From: Proteiniphilum sp. UBA5384
GTDB taxonomy: Bacteria > Bacteroidota > Bacteroidia > Bacteroidales > Dysgonomonadaceae
DNA: 64,000 bases
NCBI RefSeq assembly: GCF_002410825.1
Contig: NZ_DHOS01000034.1
Location: 26,055 to 90,054, forward strand
Direction of reading: 5' to 3'
In this document: positions 8,184 through 16,638 of the stretch, piece by piece
How positions within the stretch are numbered: the first letter of the stretch is position 1
Layout: each line of letters starts with the position of its first letter
The notes under the pieces: generated by a model
The model's database searches: none
What the model saw: the letters and a program-made list of their open reading frames with translations, nothing else
What the model was told of the DNA's origin: nothing
Made by a program: the position numbers and the translations under genes

Positions 8184-9679
8184 CAATTCAGACTGACGAG
8201 CCGATTATTGGCTCTTGCCGTTTCAAGCCATTGTGGAACGATGGTCTCCTGGAATTTCTGCTTGTTGGCCCTTTCCTTATTCATATCGAGTCCGATATAA
8301 GCTTGTGCCTTCTCTTTCGTGGAGATATCGGGCAGGGGTACATTCCCGGTAAAGCCGAGATCAGCCAATACTTTGGAGATCTCGAAGCGGGCCTTGTGGG
8401 CACGGTCGAGTCCCATGGAAAGGATGCGCTGGAATTCCACAGGAGAGTGGAACGATCCCCCGTGGGAAGCCACTGCGTAATCCCACCGCCATTGTGCCTG
8501 TCGGATCAATTGGAGGGCATTGTGCATTTGCTTTTCAGAGGCTCCCTTTTCCCAGGCAAATTGGGCTTCGAGGTGTGCTTTCGAGAGTTCCTCTTCTACC
8601 AGATTACGGATCTGGTTCGCACTGCGTTGCCGTTCATAGACGGCATTCCTGAGATCCTCTTCCGATTCCCGGTGGCATACCTGGCAGGTGTTGCTGATGT
8701 TGGCAAGGGGGCTGATGATATGGTGATCACTATATTTTATACCTCCTTCGGAAATATAAGGCATATGGCAATCGGCACACGAAACACCCCGTTGCGCATG
8801 TATTCCCGTTTTAAATATTTCGTAGTCGGGATGTTGAGCCTTGATGATAGGTGCTTTGCTCAACGCGTGCGTGTAATCGGCAAACCCGATACTGTCGTAA
8901 TACTGTTCCGCCCCCTCCATCGTGAGGCCGTTATGCCATGGGAAGGTGAGGTATTTCCCTTCAGGTGTAAAATAGTATTCCACGTGGCATTGCGCGCAGG
9001 CCAGCGAACGCATATCCTGGTGGGAGGCTTCCCTGATATCCATTCCCATATTGTGAAATCCTTCGATTAAACCCGGGCGGCTGATTTTCAGATCCATTGT
9101 CTCGGCATCATGGCAATCGGCGCAACCGATCGGATTGACCACTTCGTGCCCCCAGTGTGCCCAGGGTTGCTTGTAGAATTCCGCAATTCCCACCGAATCC
9201 ATCAACCGGGGTACATCGGGACTTTTACAGGTCCAGCAGGTGGCCGGCTGCGGGCCTTCCTCGGATGTCATGGGCGCCCCTGTCCGAAGCGTATTGCGTA
9301 CATCTTCAACAGCATGCTTATGCCCACGTGGTGTACTGTAATCTTTGGCGAAAGCATAACCTGCCCAGAGGATCACCATTTCGGGACGTTGAGCCAGTAC
9401 ATCCACTGCGCTGCTTCCGTTAAACTCGCTTTGGAAAGTGGTATCGGCGGTTTGTTCCCATGTTTCATATTCACGGGGGTAATTCACCGCGAATAGTTCG
9501 TTTCTCGATTCAATACCTTTGATTTCCACTTTCTTGTTATTCATCACACTTGCAATCTCGGCCCGTCGCTGGGTGATGGAAGCCGCCAGCATTCCCAGTA
9601 GGAATACCACTCCCAGGGTAAAGAAAAATAGTAGCCACCCTACCCAGGGTTTCATTTTGTTATCGTTTTTGTTCTTCAT
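8183..9679 (-). CDS. nrfA: Ammonia-forming cytochrome c nitrite reductase, catalytic subunit NrfA
   Basis: 498 residues. An N-terminal signal/anchor helix (about 11-33) is followed by five heme sites: the catalytic CWTCK (148-152), then CADCH (186-190), CAQCH (228-232), CADCH (301-305) and CQVCH (332-336). The lysine in the first motif is the hallmark of the NrfA active-site heme. The Ca/active-site pair Glu-Tyr follows the third heme (VEYY), and a conserved HPDYE histidine lies near residue 283. NrfA reduces nitrite to ammonium with six electrons, in the periplasm, fed by NrfH. It lies between nrfH (172 bp upstream) and resB (1-bp overlap). Confidence 0.98.
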   Translation of the reverse strand: MKNKNDNKMKPWVGWLLFFFTLGVVFLLGMLAASITQRRAEIASVMNNKKVEIKGIESRNELFAVNYPREYETWEQTADTTFQSEFNGSSAVDVLAQRPEMVILWAGYAFAKDYSTPRGHKHAVEDVRNTLRTGAPMTSEEGPQPATCWTCKSPDVPRLMDSVGIAEFYKQPWAHWGHEVVNPIGCADCHDAETMDLKISRPGLIEGFHNMGMDIREASHQDMRSLACAQCHVEYYFTPEGKYLTFPWHNGLTMEGAEQYYDSIGFADYTHALSKAPIIKAQHPDYEIFKTGIHAQRGVSCADCHMPYISEGGIKYSDHHIISPLANISNTCQVCHRESEEDLRNAVYERQRSANQIRNLVEEELSKAHLEAQFAWEKGASEKQMHNALQLIRQAQWRWDYAVASHGGSFHSPVEFQRILSMGLDRAHKARFEISKVLADLGFTGNVPLPDISTKEKAQAYIGLDMNKERANKQKFQETIVPQWLETARANNRLVSLN

Positions 9680-9851
9680 AAATATATGAAATTACCAATA
9701 ATCAGTTACCAATTAATTATTTACATTTTTACATCTTTATTATCTACATCCCGTCAAGCCGGGATTTCCACCGCACTTCGATTGGCACTACTTTCTGAAA
9801 GTCGGGACAAGTTGTGCCGATTTCCCGATAAATCGGGACAAGTTATCGGGT
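9680..9851. repeat. nrfH-nrfA spacer with short direct and inverted repeats
   Basis: The 172-bp gap contains tcgggacaagtt twice (9802-9813 and 9833-9844), a small palindrome cccgataaatcggg (9824-9837), and another short inverted repeat near 9747-9763. There is no gene. Such GC-rich hairpin clusters between genes of one operon may tune mRNA stability or be copies of a dispersed intergenic repeat. Confidence 0.55.
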
Positions 9852-10442
9852 TCAGTCAATCATTTTCTGCAGCCAATCCGGCACATTGCTTTTGGGCATT
9901 GGTATCCGTGCGTTGGGCGTAGATGAAAGCGAACGGCTGCGGGTATGCGGAACATCCCTGTGACAATCCCAGCAAGCGCTTCCTCCCATCTCCTTCGTAT
10001 CTTTGAACCCCATTCGCCCTGTTTTTATAAACTCGGTATTGAGCTGTGTATGGCAACGGATACAATTATCCATAATCACCTGGGAACTCGCTTCAATGGC
10101 TTGTATGGCCTGGTGTTCACCCCGTATAGTGAATATAGCCGAATGACGTAATCCGTCTACAGCCTTGAAATAGTATCCTTTTATTTTATTGTCCTGCGGC
10201 ACATGGCAATCGTTGCAGGTAGCATTTCGTCCGTGGGAACTATGCACCCAAGTGGCGTAATAAGGTCCCATGATATGGCAATTCACGCACGTGGCAGGAT
10301 CGTTAGATAGATAACTATAAGCCCGTGATGCGAAGAAAGTATAGATAAAGAGCCCTACAAAGGCACCACTGATAATGAAAGCCGGGTATCTCCATCCTCC
10401 CCGCGGCCGTATTTCATTCCAGATATTTTGAAATTTGCCCAT
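9852..10442 (-). CDS. nrfH: Cytochrome c nitrite reductase small subunit NrfH (NapC/NirT family)
   Basis: 196 residues. One N-terminal membrane helix (about 19-38) anchors the protein, followed by four c-heme motifs: CVNCH (52-56), CNDCH (76-80), CIRCH (127-131) and CWDCH (157-161). This is the quinol dehydrogenase that passes electrons from menaquinol to NrfA. It is the first gene of the minus-strand operon nrfH-nrfA-resB-ccsA and is divergent from a Crp/Fnr-type regulator 67 bp away, so the shared gap should hold the control sites. Confidence 0.97.
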   Translation of the reverse strand: MGKFQNIWNEIRPRGGWRYPAFIISGAFVGLFIYTFFASRAYSYLSNDPATCVNCHIMGPYYATWVHSSHGRNATCNDCHVPQDNKIKGYYFKAVDGLRHSAIFTIRGEHQAIQAIEASSQVIMDNCIRCHTQLNTEFIKTGRMGFKDTKEMGGSACWDCHRDVPHTRSRSLSSTPNARIPMPKSNVPDWLQKMID

Positions 10443-10509
10443 GGTCCCACTTATTAAAGATATTCAAAAACAAAGTAATAAAGAAAAAAACGAAAAAAGT
10501 GTAATAATT

Positions 10510-11244
10510 ATGACAATTGAAGAAAAAAAACTATATTCGGGGTCTAATCACATTAATATGGAAAGACAACATTTTGATAACCATCATACCGGAATGATTT
10601 TTCAATGTCCCTTATGCAGTTCTGTGCCTGAGGACCAGCGTGAAGATTTTATACGGGATGTACGCTTTTCAATAAAAAATTACCGGAAAGACGATGTGAT
10701 CGTTACCCAGGGAGCTCTTTATGAGTCGCTCTATATTCTAATCAGTGGAGAAGTGGTGACAGAGATGGCGGATGAAAAAGGTGATTTCATGAAGGTGGCA
10801 CACATCAGTGCTCCTAATCCGTTGGCACCGGGTTTCCTGTTTGCCACTAACAACCGGTCGCCCGTTTCTGCTATATGCAAGGGAGTTTGCACAGCTGTGG
10901 TTATCCCTAAAGAAAATGTCTATTTACTGATGAGAAAGTACGAATCATTTATGTTGGCTTTTCTTTCCTATATCTCTAATAAAGTATCGTCCCTTTCCGA
11001 GAAGTTAAGACTTGTTTCCCTACGTACAATTCGTGCAAAACTGGCCTATTACCTGTTGAAAGAGTCGGCCGGTGAGCAATCGTTTCGTTTGGAGTCTTCC
11101 AAAGAAGAGATTGCCCGTCTTTTCAGTGTTTCCCGTCCCGCCCTGGTAAAGGTGATGATGGAGATGGCGGCAGAAGGCATAATTGAGGTGGATCGGCGCG
11201 AAATATTTATCAGGGACAGGGCGGCATTACAAAATATGTTTTAA
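10510..11244 (+). CDS. Crp/Fnr-family transcriptional regulator
   Basis: From ATG at 10510 it has 244 residues; ATG at 10558 is an alternative start, and the TTG further upstream would run into nrfH. An N-terminal CPLC motif is followed by the cyclic-nucleotide-binding beta-roll (KDDVIVTQGALYESLYILISGE), a long dimer helix, and a C-terminal winged HTH (SKEEIARLFSVSRPALVKVM). It lacks the four-cysteine iron-sulfur signature of classical Fnr. Being divergent from nrfH suggests control of nitrite reduction, perhaps as a nitrosative-stress or redox sensor like the HcpR type; that role is inference. Confidence 0.9.
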   Translation: MTIEEKKLYSGSNHINMERQHFDNHHTGMIFQCPLCSSVPEDQREDFIRDVRFSIKNYRKDDVIVTQGALYESLYILISGEVVTEMADEKGDFMKVAHISAPNPLAPGFLFATNNRSPVSAICKGVCTAVVIPKENVYLLMRKYESFMLAFLSYISNKVSSLSEKLRLVSLRTIRAKLAYYLLKESAGEQSFRLESSKEEIARLFSVSRPALVKVMMEMAAEGIIEVDRREIFIRDRAALQNMF

Positions 11245-11265
11245 GCAATCGACAAACAATCAGAT

Positions 11266-11679
11266 ATGGATATTATTCGCTTAAAAGGAAACGATAAGCA
11301 GCTTTATTCGCTGGTGGCACACCTTGTAATGGACGAGGAGGTGATTCGTTACAATTTGAATTACCCCTATAAGACCTCTCCCGATTATGAGTGGTTTGTG
11401 GCTACAGATAACAACGGTACCACCCTTGGTTTTATACCGGTTAAACTGGAAGGAGGCAAGGCTACGATCAATAATTATTATGTGGCGGAAGATGATAGGA
11501 TCGTTTTTTCTGCATTGTTGAAAGAGATTACCAAGGTTGTTCCCTCTGGCTTTGAGATTGAGTCAGTTACACAGGTACGGCATGTCCCTGAATTTGAGAA
11601 AAATGGATTTTCGGTAGTGCTCTGTTGGAAAAGGTATGTGAAAATGAGGATATTCAGTGATGAGGAAAAACGTATATGA
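11266..11679 (+). CDS. Small GNAT-like protein of the ibrA/ibrB cassette
   Basis: 137 residues. The strand-helix order and the segment FVATDNNGTTLGFIPVKL followed by INNYYV recall a GCN5-type acetyltransferase core, and the C-terminal part (FEKNGFSVVLCWKRYVKM) resembles the last strands of that fold. A clear acetyl-CoA P-loop is not visible, so catalysis is uncertain. Its end overlaps the start of the ibrA-like gene by 20 bp, which means the three genes are translated together. It lies 21 bp after the Crp/Fnr gene and may share that transcript. Confidence 0.65.
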   Translation: MDIIRLKGNDKQLYSLVAHLVMDEEVIRYNLNYPYKTSPDYEWFVATDNNGTTLGFIPVKLEGGKATINNYYVAEDDRIVFSALLKEITKVVPSGFEIESVTQVRHVPEFEKNGFSVVLCWKRYVKMRIFSDEEKRI

Positions 11680-12943
11680 ACTGGCCTTGCTGCGTATAAA
11701 GATATTATTCAATGAATTCGATAATATCTACGTCTCTTTTTCAGGAGGCAAGGACAGCGGCGTGATGTTGAACCTTTGTATACAATATATAAGGGAGAAC
11801 AATCTCGACAGGAAGATCGGCCTGTTTTTTATGGATTATGAAATACAGTATAACGAGACTATCGCATATGTCGACAGGGTGCTGAAAGAAAATGCCGATA
11901 TCCTGGAAGTGTACCGTGTATGTGTACCCTTCAAGGTGACCACCTGTACCTCCATGCACCAGACTTACTGGCGTCCCTGGGATGAGGATTGTAAGGATTT
12001 CTGGGTGAGGGATATGCCGCCGGGCAGTTATCAGAAAGAAGATTTTCCGTTCTATCATCCCGGTATGTGGGACTCCGAATTTTATATCCTTTTTGCCCAA
12101 TGGTATCATCTGCAGAAGAATGCAGGGAAGACCTGCTGCATGGTCGGGATCCGCACCCAGGAAAGTTCACACCGTTGGCGAACGATCTATGGCAAGCGGA
12201 AGCATCATGTTTTTCGTAACCTGAAATGGACAAAACAGCTCTCAAAAAATATTTACAATGCCTATGTGATCCATGACTGGCTGACAACGGATGTGTGGAC
12301 GGCCAACGGTCGCTTCGGGTGGGATTATAACCGGTTATATGACTTGTATTATCAGGCCGGGGTGCCGTTGGACAAACAACGCGTTGCCAGCCCTTTCCTT
12401 CTGGCGGCACAGGAGAGCCTGCATCTTTACCGGGCCATCGACCCCGATATGTGGGGGAAAATGATATGCCGCGTGAACGGTATCAACTTCACGTCCCTTT
12501 ATGGACATACAACCGCCGTGGCACAGAAAAAGATCAATCTTCCGGAAGGACATACCTGGGAAAGTTACATGCACTTTCTTTTGGCTACCCTGCCGGAAGA
12601 GATACGGCAGAATTATCTCAACAAACTCTCGGTAAGTATCAATTTCTGGAGGAAACGGGGTGGATGTCTTCCGGAAAAAACAATAGAGCAATTGCAGAAT
12701 ATAGGGATTAATATAGAGGTATTGGATCATACAAATTATAAAACGGATAAACGCCCGGTCAGGATGGAGTACCATGACGATCTCAATGTACCCGGGTTCA
12801 AGTATCTCCCTACCTTCAAGCGGATGTGTATCTGCATACTCAGGAATGATCATCTTTGCAAATATATGGGATTTGCCTTGACGAAGAGAGAGTTGGATCT
12901 CCGTAATAAAGTGATGGATTTTTACCAAGGAATTTATAGCTGA
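11660..12943 (+). CDS. ibrA: IbrA-like PAPS-reductase-fold protein (DUF3440 type)
   Basis: 427 residues from ATG at 11660. The adenylate-binding PP-loop SGGKDSG (about residues 28-34) places it in the PAPS reductase/ATP pyrophosphatase fold. The remainder follows the IbrA/DUF3440 pattern, with tryptophan-rich segments (YWRPWDEDCKDFWV), CMVGIRTQESSHRW, the VIHDWLTTDVW stretch and a late cysteine cluster (MCICIL). IbrA with IbrB was described in E. coli as an activator of immunoglobulin-binding protein genes; related PAPS-reductase/ParB pairs resemble DNA-sulfur-modification enzymes. The reaction is unknown. The stop overlaps the start of the ibrB-like gene by one base (TGATG). Confidence 0.85.
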   Translation: MRKNVYELALLRIKILFNEFDNIYVSFSGGKDSGVMLNLCIQYIRENNLDRKIGLFFMDYEIQYNETIAYVDRVLKENADILEVYRVCVPFKVTTCTSMHQTYWRPWDEDCKDFWVRDMPPGSYQKEDFPFYHPGMWDSEFYILFAQWYHLQKNAGKTCCMVGIRTQESSHRWRTIYGKRKHHVFRNLKWTKQLSKNIYNAYVIHDWLTTDVWTANGRFGWDYNRLYDLYYQAGVPLDKQRVASPFLLAAQESLHLYRAIDPDMWGKMICRVNGINFTSLYGHTTAVAQKKINLPEGHTWESYMHFLLATLPEEIRQNYLNKLSVSINFWRKRGGCLPEKTIEQLQNIGINIEVLDHTNYKTDKRPVRMEYHDDLNVPGFKYLPTFKRMCICILRNDHLCKYMGFALTKRELDLRNKVMDFYQGIYS

Positions 12944-13464
12944 TGAAAGACGAACAGAAATATATGAGCCCGGTATATGCCGTAAAAGCTGTGCCGTTAG
13001 AGAAGATAGAGGCCAATGCATATAATCCCAATGTTGTGGCTCCTCCGGAGATGGATCTCCTTGAATTGTCGATATGGGAAGATGGTTATACCATGCCCTG
13101 TGTATGTTACTACCTTCCCGAAGAGGATAAGTATGAACTGGTGGATGGGTTTCACCGCTACCTGATAATGAAGACATCGAAACGCGTCTATGAACGGGAA
13201 AAGGGCTGTTTACCGGTGACGGTGATCGACAAAGATCTCTCCAACCGTATGGCATCCACCATCAGGCACAACCGTGCCCGCGGCACCCATAGCATTGAAC
13301 TGATGACCAATATTGTGGCAGAGTTACGAAAAGCCGGAATGAGCGATGCCTGGATCATGAAAAATATAGGGATGGACAAAGATGAACTGCTCCGGTTTAA
13401 ACAGATTTCTGGCCTGGCGGCACTTTTTGCCGATAAAGATTTCAGTATTCCCGAAAATATCTGA
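12943..13464 (+). CDS. ibrB: IbrB-like ParB N-terminal-domain protein
   Basis: 173 residues. The ParB/sulfiredoxin-like domain is visible from PLEKIEANAYNPN through DGYTMPCVCYY to the nucleotide-binding motif ELVDGFHRYLIM and then RHNRARGTHS. The C-terminal part is helical and HTH-like (MSDAWIMKNIGMDKDELLRFKQ). It is too short and in the wrong context to be a chromosome partition ParB; the pairing with an ibrA-like gene identifies it as IbrB. The ParB domain may bind or hydrolyse a nucleotide, or act as a DNA-binding partner for the PP-loop protein. It ends four bases before the opposite AlkD-like gene. Confidence 0.85.
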   Translation: MKDEQKYMSPVYAVKAVPLEKIEANAYNPNVVAPPEMDLLELSIWEDGYTMPCVCYYLPEEDKYELVDGFHRYLIMKTSKRVYEREKGCLPVTVIDKDLSNRMASTIRHNRARGTHSIELMTNIVAELRKAGMSDAWIMKNIGMDKDELLRFKQISGLAALFADKDFSIPENI

Positions 13465-13467
13465 GTT

Positions 13468-14163
13468 TTATTTGATCTTCATTCCTTTCAACAGCTCTTT
13501 GATATCAGGTGTTATCCGGTAACTTTCGCAAGCTTTCTGGATGGCTTTGTTATGCACGAATTTAGAATAGTTCTTTTGTTCGAGGTAGGGTAGAGTCTTA
13601 TCGTAGAATTTGACAAGCCCCACGCTGAGAGTCCAGGCAATGGCCATATCCACGTAATATTGTCCTTGTGGAACTTCGGACAGATGTTGCAATGTACTGT
13701 CTATGTATTCCTCGTCCATATAATTGCACAATAGCAAAATTACGAAAAAACGTTTGGAGAATTCTTCATTGTCGGCTTTCAGAGGCAGAAAATGTTTTAA
13801 TACCTCCTCCGGATATTTCTTGAAAATCTTGAAAGAGGAGGTAATCGTGTCCACGTGTGCCCAATTGTCAAATCGCAGGATCAACCGGTCTGTATAGCCG
13901 AATACCGTTTCCATTGGGAGTTTGGATAAATTGCCCAGTACTAATCCATAGAGTAGCACATGTTCGTAGGTGGTGAATTCCGCATTTTTCAAATAACTTT
14001 CAATTTCCGGCTCTTTGGAAAGTTCTTTCGCCAGTTTCTTTAATGCCGGCATACGAATGCCCCGTATTTCATAGTTGGTAGGGATCAACCTCTCATTGAA
14101 AACTTTATAATCGGTCTCAGCCAATTCCTGAAGCCGCTGGTCTATTGCTGCATTTTGGATCAT
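13468..14163 (-). CDS. DNA alkylation repair protein, AlkD-like HEAT-repeat glycosylase
   Basis: 231 residues, all alpha-helical, matching the DNA alkylation repair (AlkD) family: early YEIRGIRMPALKKLAKEL, the FDNWAHVDTITS segment with the Trp and Asp expected near the lesion-binding cleft, and YVDMAIAWTLSVG. AlkD enzymes remove bulky or cationic alkylated bases without flipping them. It converges with the ibrB-like gene (3-bp gap). No partner genes are apparent. Confidence 0.88.
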   Translation of the reverse strand: MIQNAAIDQRLQELAETDYKVFNERLIPTNYEIRGIRMPALKKLAKELSKEPEIESYLKNAEFTTYEHVLLYGLVLGNLSKLPMETVFGYTDRLILRFDNWAHVDTITSSFKIFKKYPEEVLKHFLPLKADNEEFSKRFFVILLLCNYMDEEYIDSTLQHLSEVPQGQYYVDMAIAWTLSVGLVKFYDKTLPYLEQKNYSKFVHNKAIQKACESYRITPDIKELLKGMKIK

Positions 14164-14297
14164 AGTTGATATATATATTAATCTAAAACTACCATCAACA
14201 TAACTTATCTGTTTGGCAATGTTGAATTGAGCCTACCCAATCTGTTTCATTTCGTGTCCTTTTTTACCACTTCGGGAGTATTTTTGGAATTGGGCGT

Positions 14298-15515
14298 TTA
14301 AATAAGCCGGATTGAGCCCTTTAAGTTTGTAAATGTTCCATCAGGACTGCTGATATTGGTGTATACGATTTCCTTGTTGAAGTCCTGCACATGAACGACA
14401 TGCGTGTTTGTTGACGGTTCTGTCCAGTATACCATATAAACTTTCGGGGCGACCTCAACAGCTGTGTAAATGACATCATCAGTGACGACTTTCTGCGTCC
14501 CTTTTACTCCTTGGAATGTCATATGTGTATTATCGATAAAGTTTAGCTCAAAGACAAAATCACCGCCAAAGTCGACTTGCGCTTTCCTGCCGATTAGCGG
14601 ATAGGCATCAACCGAAGTCCAAGACATCTCACCGGTAAGCACCTTTGCTGTCATTTCAAGATTTGATTCACCTTCTAAATCCGGATATAAAGCTTTCATT
14701 TTATCAATAACCTGCTGGCTGTTGACAGAAGCACTGAGTGCCTCTTCAAGATCAAGTAAGTATTGCCTTGTTGATTTTATTGCGGAAGTCCCTTTAACCG
14801 TACCGGTTGCCACTGAGAAATGTGCAGGGATAACATATTCCGGTTTTAATGCTTCCATGGCATCCAACGCAGCGACCCATTTCCGGCGGGAATCGGCTGT
14901 TTGCGAGTCGGCTACCCAAAGGTGTGACCCTTCATTGATATAAATACCTCCAAGTATGACACTTAATGACGGTATCCATAAATATGAGTGTTGCTCGTCA
15001 TTTTGTGGCTGGATGATTTCAACTTTCGTATCACCAAGCATAAAATAATGTTGAACGATGGGAGTGGGCACAAGGATATGTTCCGGTGCATTTACTCCAA
15101 GTTGCGGCCCCCATATGGATACTTTCTCATCTTTTGTCACATCGATTAAATAAGCTGTCTGGGCTGTCGAATAGATTTTTGCATCCGGAAAGTTTTTAGC
15201 AATGTGAGCCAGTCCAAAATAGAAATCAGGGTCTGGGTAACTGATAAAGATCGTTGTTAGGGGTTTGCCTGTTTTTTTTATTAAGTCCACCAAGCTTTGC
15301 GCATTGTTCTTGCTGAACTGCGCATCGACCAGGACTACTTCATCCTTGCCTTCGAGGAGAACCGAAGCTACTTCAAAAATAATAGGGTCCGAAGTGAGTA
15401 CATGTATCTTGACATTCCCTCTTTCGATTGTTTTTACGTTTTGGGCGATACCTACTGTAGATAAGAAAATGAATGACAATAAAAGTGTCATAAATAAAAT
15501 AATGGTCTTTCTCAT
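14298..15515 (-). CDS. Secreted metallo-beta-lactamase-fold protein with lost metal site
   Basis: 405 residues from ATG at 15515, chosen because it gives a proper signal peptide ending near GIAQN. The MBL fold is recognisable from EVASVLLEGKDEVVLVDAQFSKNN and VIPAHFSVATG. However the HxHxDH metal motif is replaced: where relatives have THPHPDHYFG this protein has SYPDPDFYFG, so three histidines are gone and only Asp remains. The second half has a lipocalin-like part (WTSVDAYPLIGRKAQVDFGGDF). It is therefore probably a non-catalytic or altered MBL protein in the periplasm. The gene stands alone. Confidence 0.78.
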   Translation of the reverse strand: MRKTIILFMTLLLSFIFLSTVGIAQNVKTIERGNVKIHVLTSDPIIFEVASVLLEGKDEVVLVDAQFSKNNAQSLVDLIKKTGKPLTTIFISYPDPDFYFGLAHIAKNFPDAKIYSTAQTAYLIDVTKDEKVSIWGPQLGVNAPEHILVPTPIVQHYFMLGDTKVEIIQPQNDEQHSYLWIPSLSVILGGIYINEGSHLWVADSQTADSRRKWVAALDAMEALKPEYVIPAHFSVATGTVKGTSAIKSTRQYLLDLEEALSASVNSQQVIDKMKALYPDLEGESNLEMTAKVLTGEMSWTSVDAYPLIGRKAQVDFGGDFVFELNFIDNTHMTFQGVKGTQKVVTDDVIYTAVEVAPKVYMVYWTEPSTNTHVVHVQDFNKEIVYTNISSPDGTFTNLKGSIRLI

Positions 15516-15594
15516 AATGTTACATATTTTAATATGGGTTATTAACAATGGATCGGGGAAAAAAGTTTTTTATAAAAGCCTAATAAAAAGCAAG

Positions 15595-15957
15595 AATCAG
15601 CAAGTTGGCATATTCCTTAGGGTTAGTCCTATGTAACTCGAAAATTTACGTTCAAGCATTTATAGTTTACCCCGATTTTATGGCTGACATCCTTGATGGA
15701 TGTTCTTCCTTTTTGTACTTTGATAAAATTGATGGCTTCACTCAAAAGGGGAATATCCTGGTATCAATTTCAAAGAGGGCATAGAAACGGGTCGGATTAA
15801 AACGGATAATGAATAAATAGTCTGCATTGAAAAGGAGCTCAGCGGATGTAATATCACGGCTCATCAAATAGAAATAATCTATAAGGCCAATAAGGGATTC
15901 CGATGATGTAATCTTTTTGAGATTATTCGTGACAGGCGTTTCTTTAATAATATACAA
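15595..15957 (-). pseudogene. Decayed AraC-family regulator
   Basis: Two pieces of an AraC-type regulator are readable on the minus strand. The upstream piece (up to about 15745) contains LLFNADYLFIIRFNPTRFYALFEID, which resembles the N-terminal domain ending of many Bacteroidetes AraC proteins. The downstream piece has the HTH part: LLSEAINFIKVQKGRTSIKD, then VNYKCL, then (after a one-base deletion) ERKFSSYIGLT, then after another deletion KEYANLL. Between the pieces roughly 90 residues are missing. So the gene has an internal deletion plus at least two frameshifts. Confidence 0.7.
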
Positions 15958-15978
15958 AGACGGAAGGTTGGAGCAGCA

Positions 15979-15986
15979 TATCTTTG
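15979..15986 (+). promoter_or_regulatory. -7 box (TATCTTTG) before the deformylase homologue
   Basis: tatctttg matches the Bacteroidetes -7 consensus TAnnTTTG and lies 23 bp before the ATG. No clear -33 element is seen at the expected distance. Confidence 0.45.
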
Positions 15987-16009
15987 TGTAAAAATATAAA
16001 TTTGAAGTA

Positions 16010-16516
16010 ATGATATTGCCAATTGTTTGTTACAGGCATAATATATTAAGGAAGCATTGTGACGCTGTTTTTCCGGATGACCCGATGATCATGAATCTAA
16101 TTAAGGATATGAGGGAAACGTTGAATGCCGCAGACGGATGCGGTTTGGCTGCACCGCAGGTCAACCGGCTCTTGCAACTATTTGTTGTGAATAGCTGTGA
16201 TACCTATTTGAATATGGGTACCCAAGCGCGACAGTCGTATTTTGAAGGAGATACCGGAATAGAAGAAACATTTATCAATGCGGAAATCACCGAGTATGGA
16301 GGTGAGGAGGTTGCGGATGGTGAAGGCTGTTTAAGTATACCCGATCTTTGGGAGGCGGTAAACAGATCGTGGAGAATTACGATAAAATACCATGACAGGC
16401 AATTCCGAGAACAGGTACCTGTATTCTCAGGTTATACTGCCCGTGTCTTACAGTATGAATATGATCATATTTTGGGAATATTGTATATCGACCGGCTAAG
16501 TGCTTCAAGGAGGTAA
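16010..16516 (+). CDS. Peptide deformylase homologue with substituted catalytic-site histidine
   Basis: 168 residues, close to normal deformylase length. Motif 1 GCGLAAPQ (43-50) and motif 2 EGCLS (105-109, metal Cys107) are intact. Motif 3, normally QHExDH, reads QYEYDH (148-153): the first metal-binding histidine is tyrosine, while the glutamate and second histidine remain. A deformylase without this ligand should lose or change its metal. The main deformylase is therefore expected elsewhere, and this copy is either an inactive paralogue or has another function. It has its own -7 box and sits in an accessory patch, not next to fmt. Confidence 0.85.
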   Translation: MILPIVCYRHNILRKHCDAVFPDDPMIMNLIKDMRETLNAADGCGLAAPQVNRLLQLFVVNSCDTYLNMGTQARQSYFEGDTGIEETFINAEITEYGGEEVADGEGCLSIPDLWEAVNRSWRITIKYHDRQFREQVPVFSGYTARVLQYEYDHILGILYIDRLSASRR

Positions 16517-16638
16517 TTGTTGCGAAATAAACTGAAAAGGATAGAAAAAGGAATAAAGCGCGTAAAATATCCAATGATAAAATAAAAGCATTGGATTGTT
16601 GGTGCCCCTTGAAGCTGTCTTAATACGATCTCCAATGA

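Noticed and set aside
8159..9070. 303-codon plus-strand frame
   Set aside because: It lies opposite nrfA, whose heme motifs prove the minus strand is coding; the plus frame has no domain logic.
12335..13255. 306-codon minus-strand frame
   Set aside because: Antisense to the ibrA/ibrB-like genes, which have clear motifs.
12943..13464. Chromosome-partition ParB
   Set aside because: Too short, no ParA gene or parS-like sites nearby, and paired with an IbrA-like gene; IbrB is the better call.
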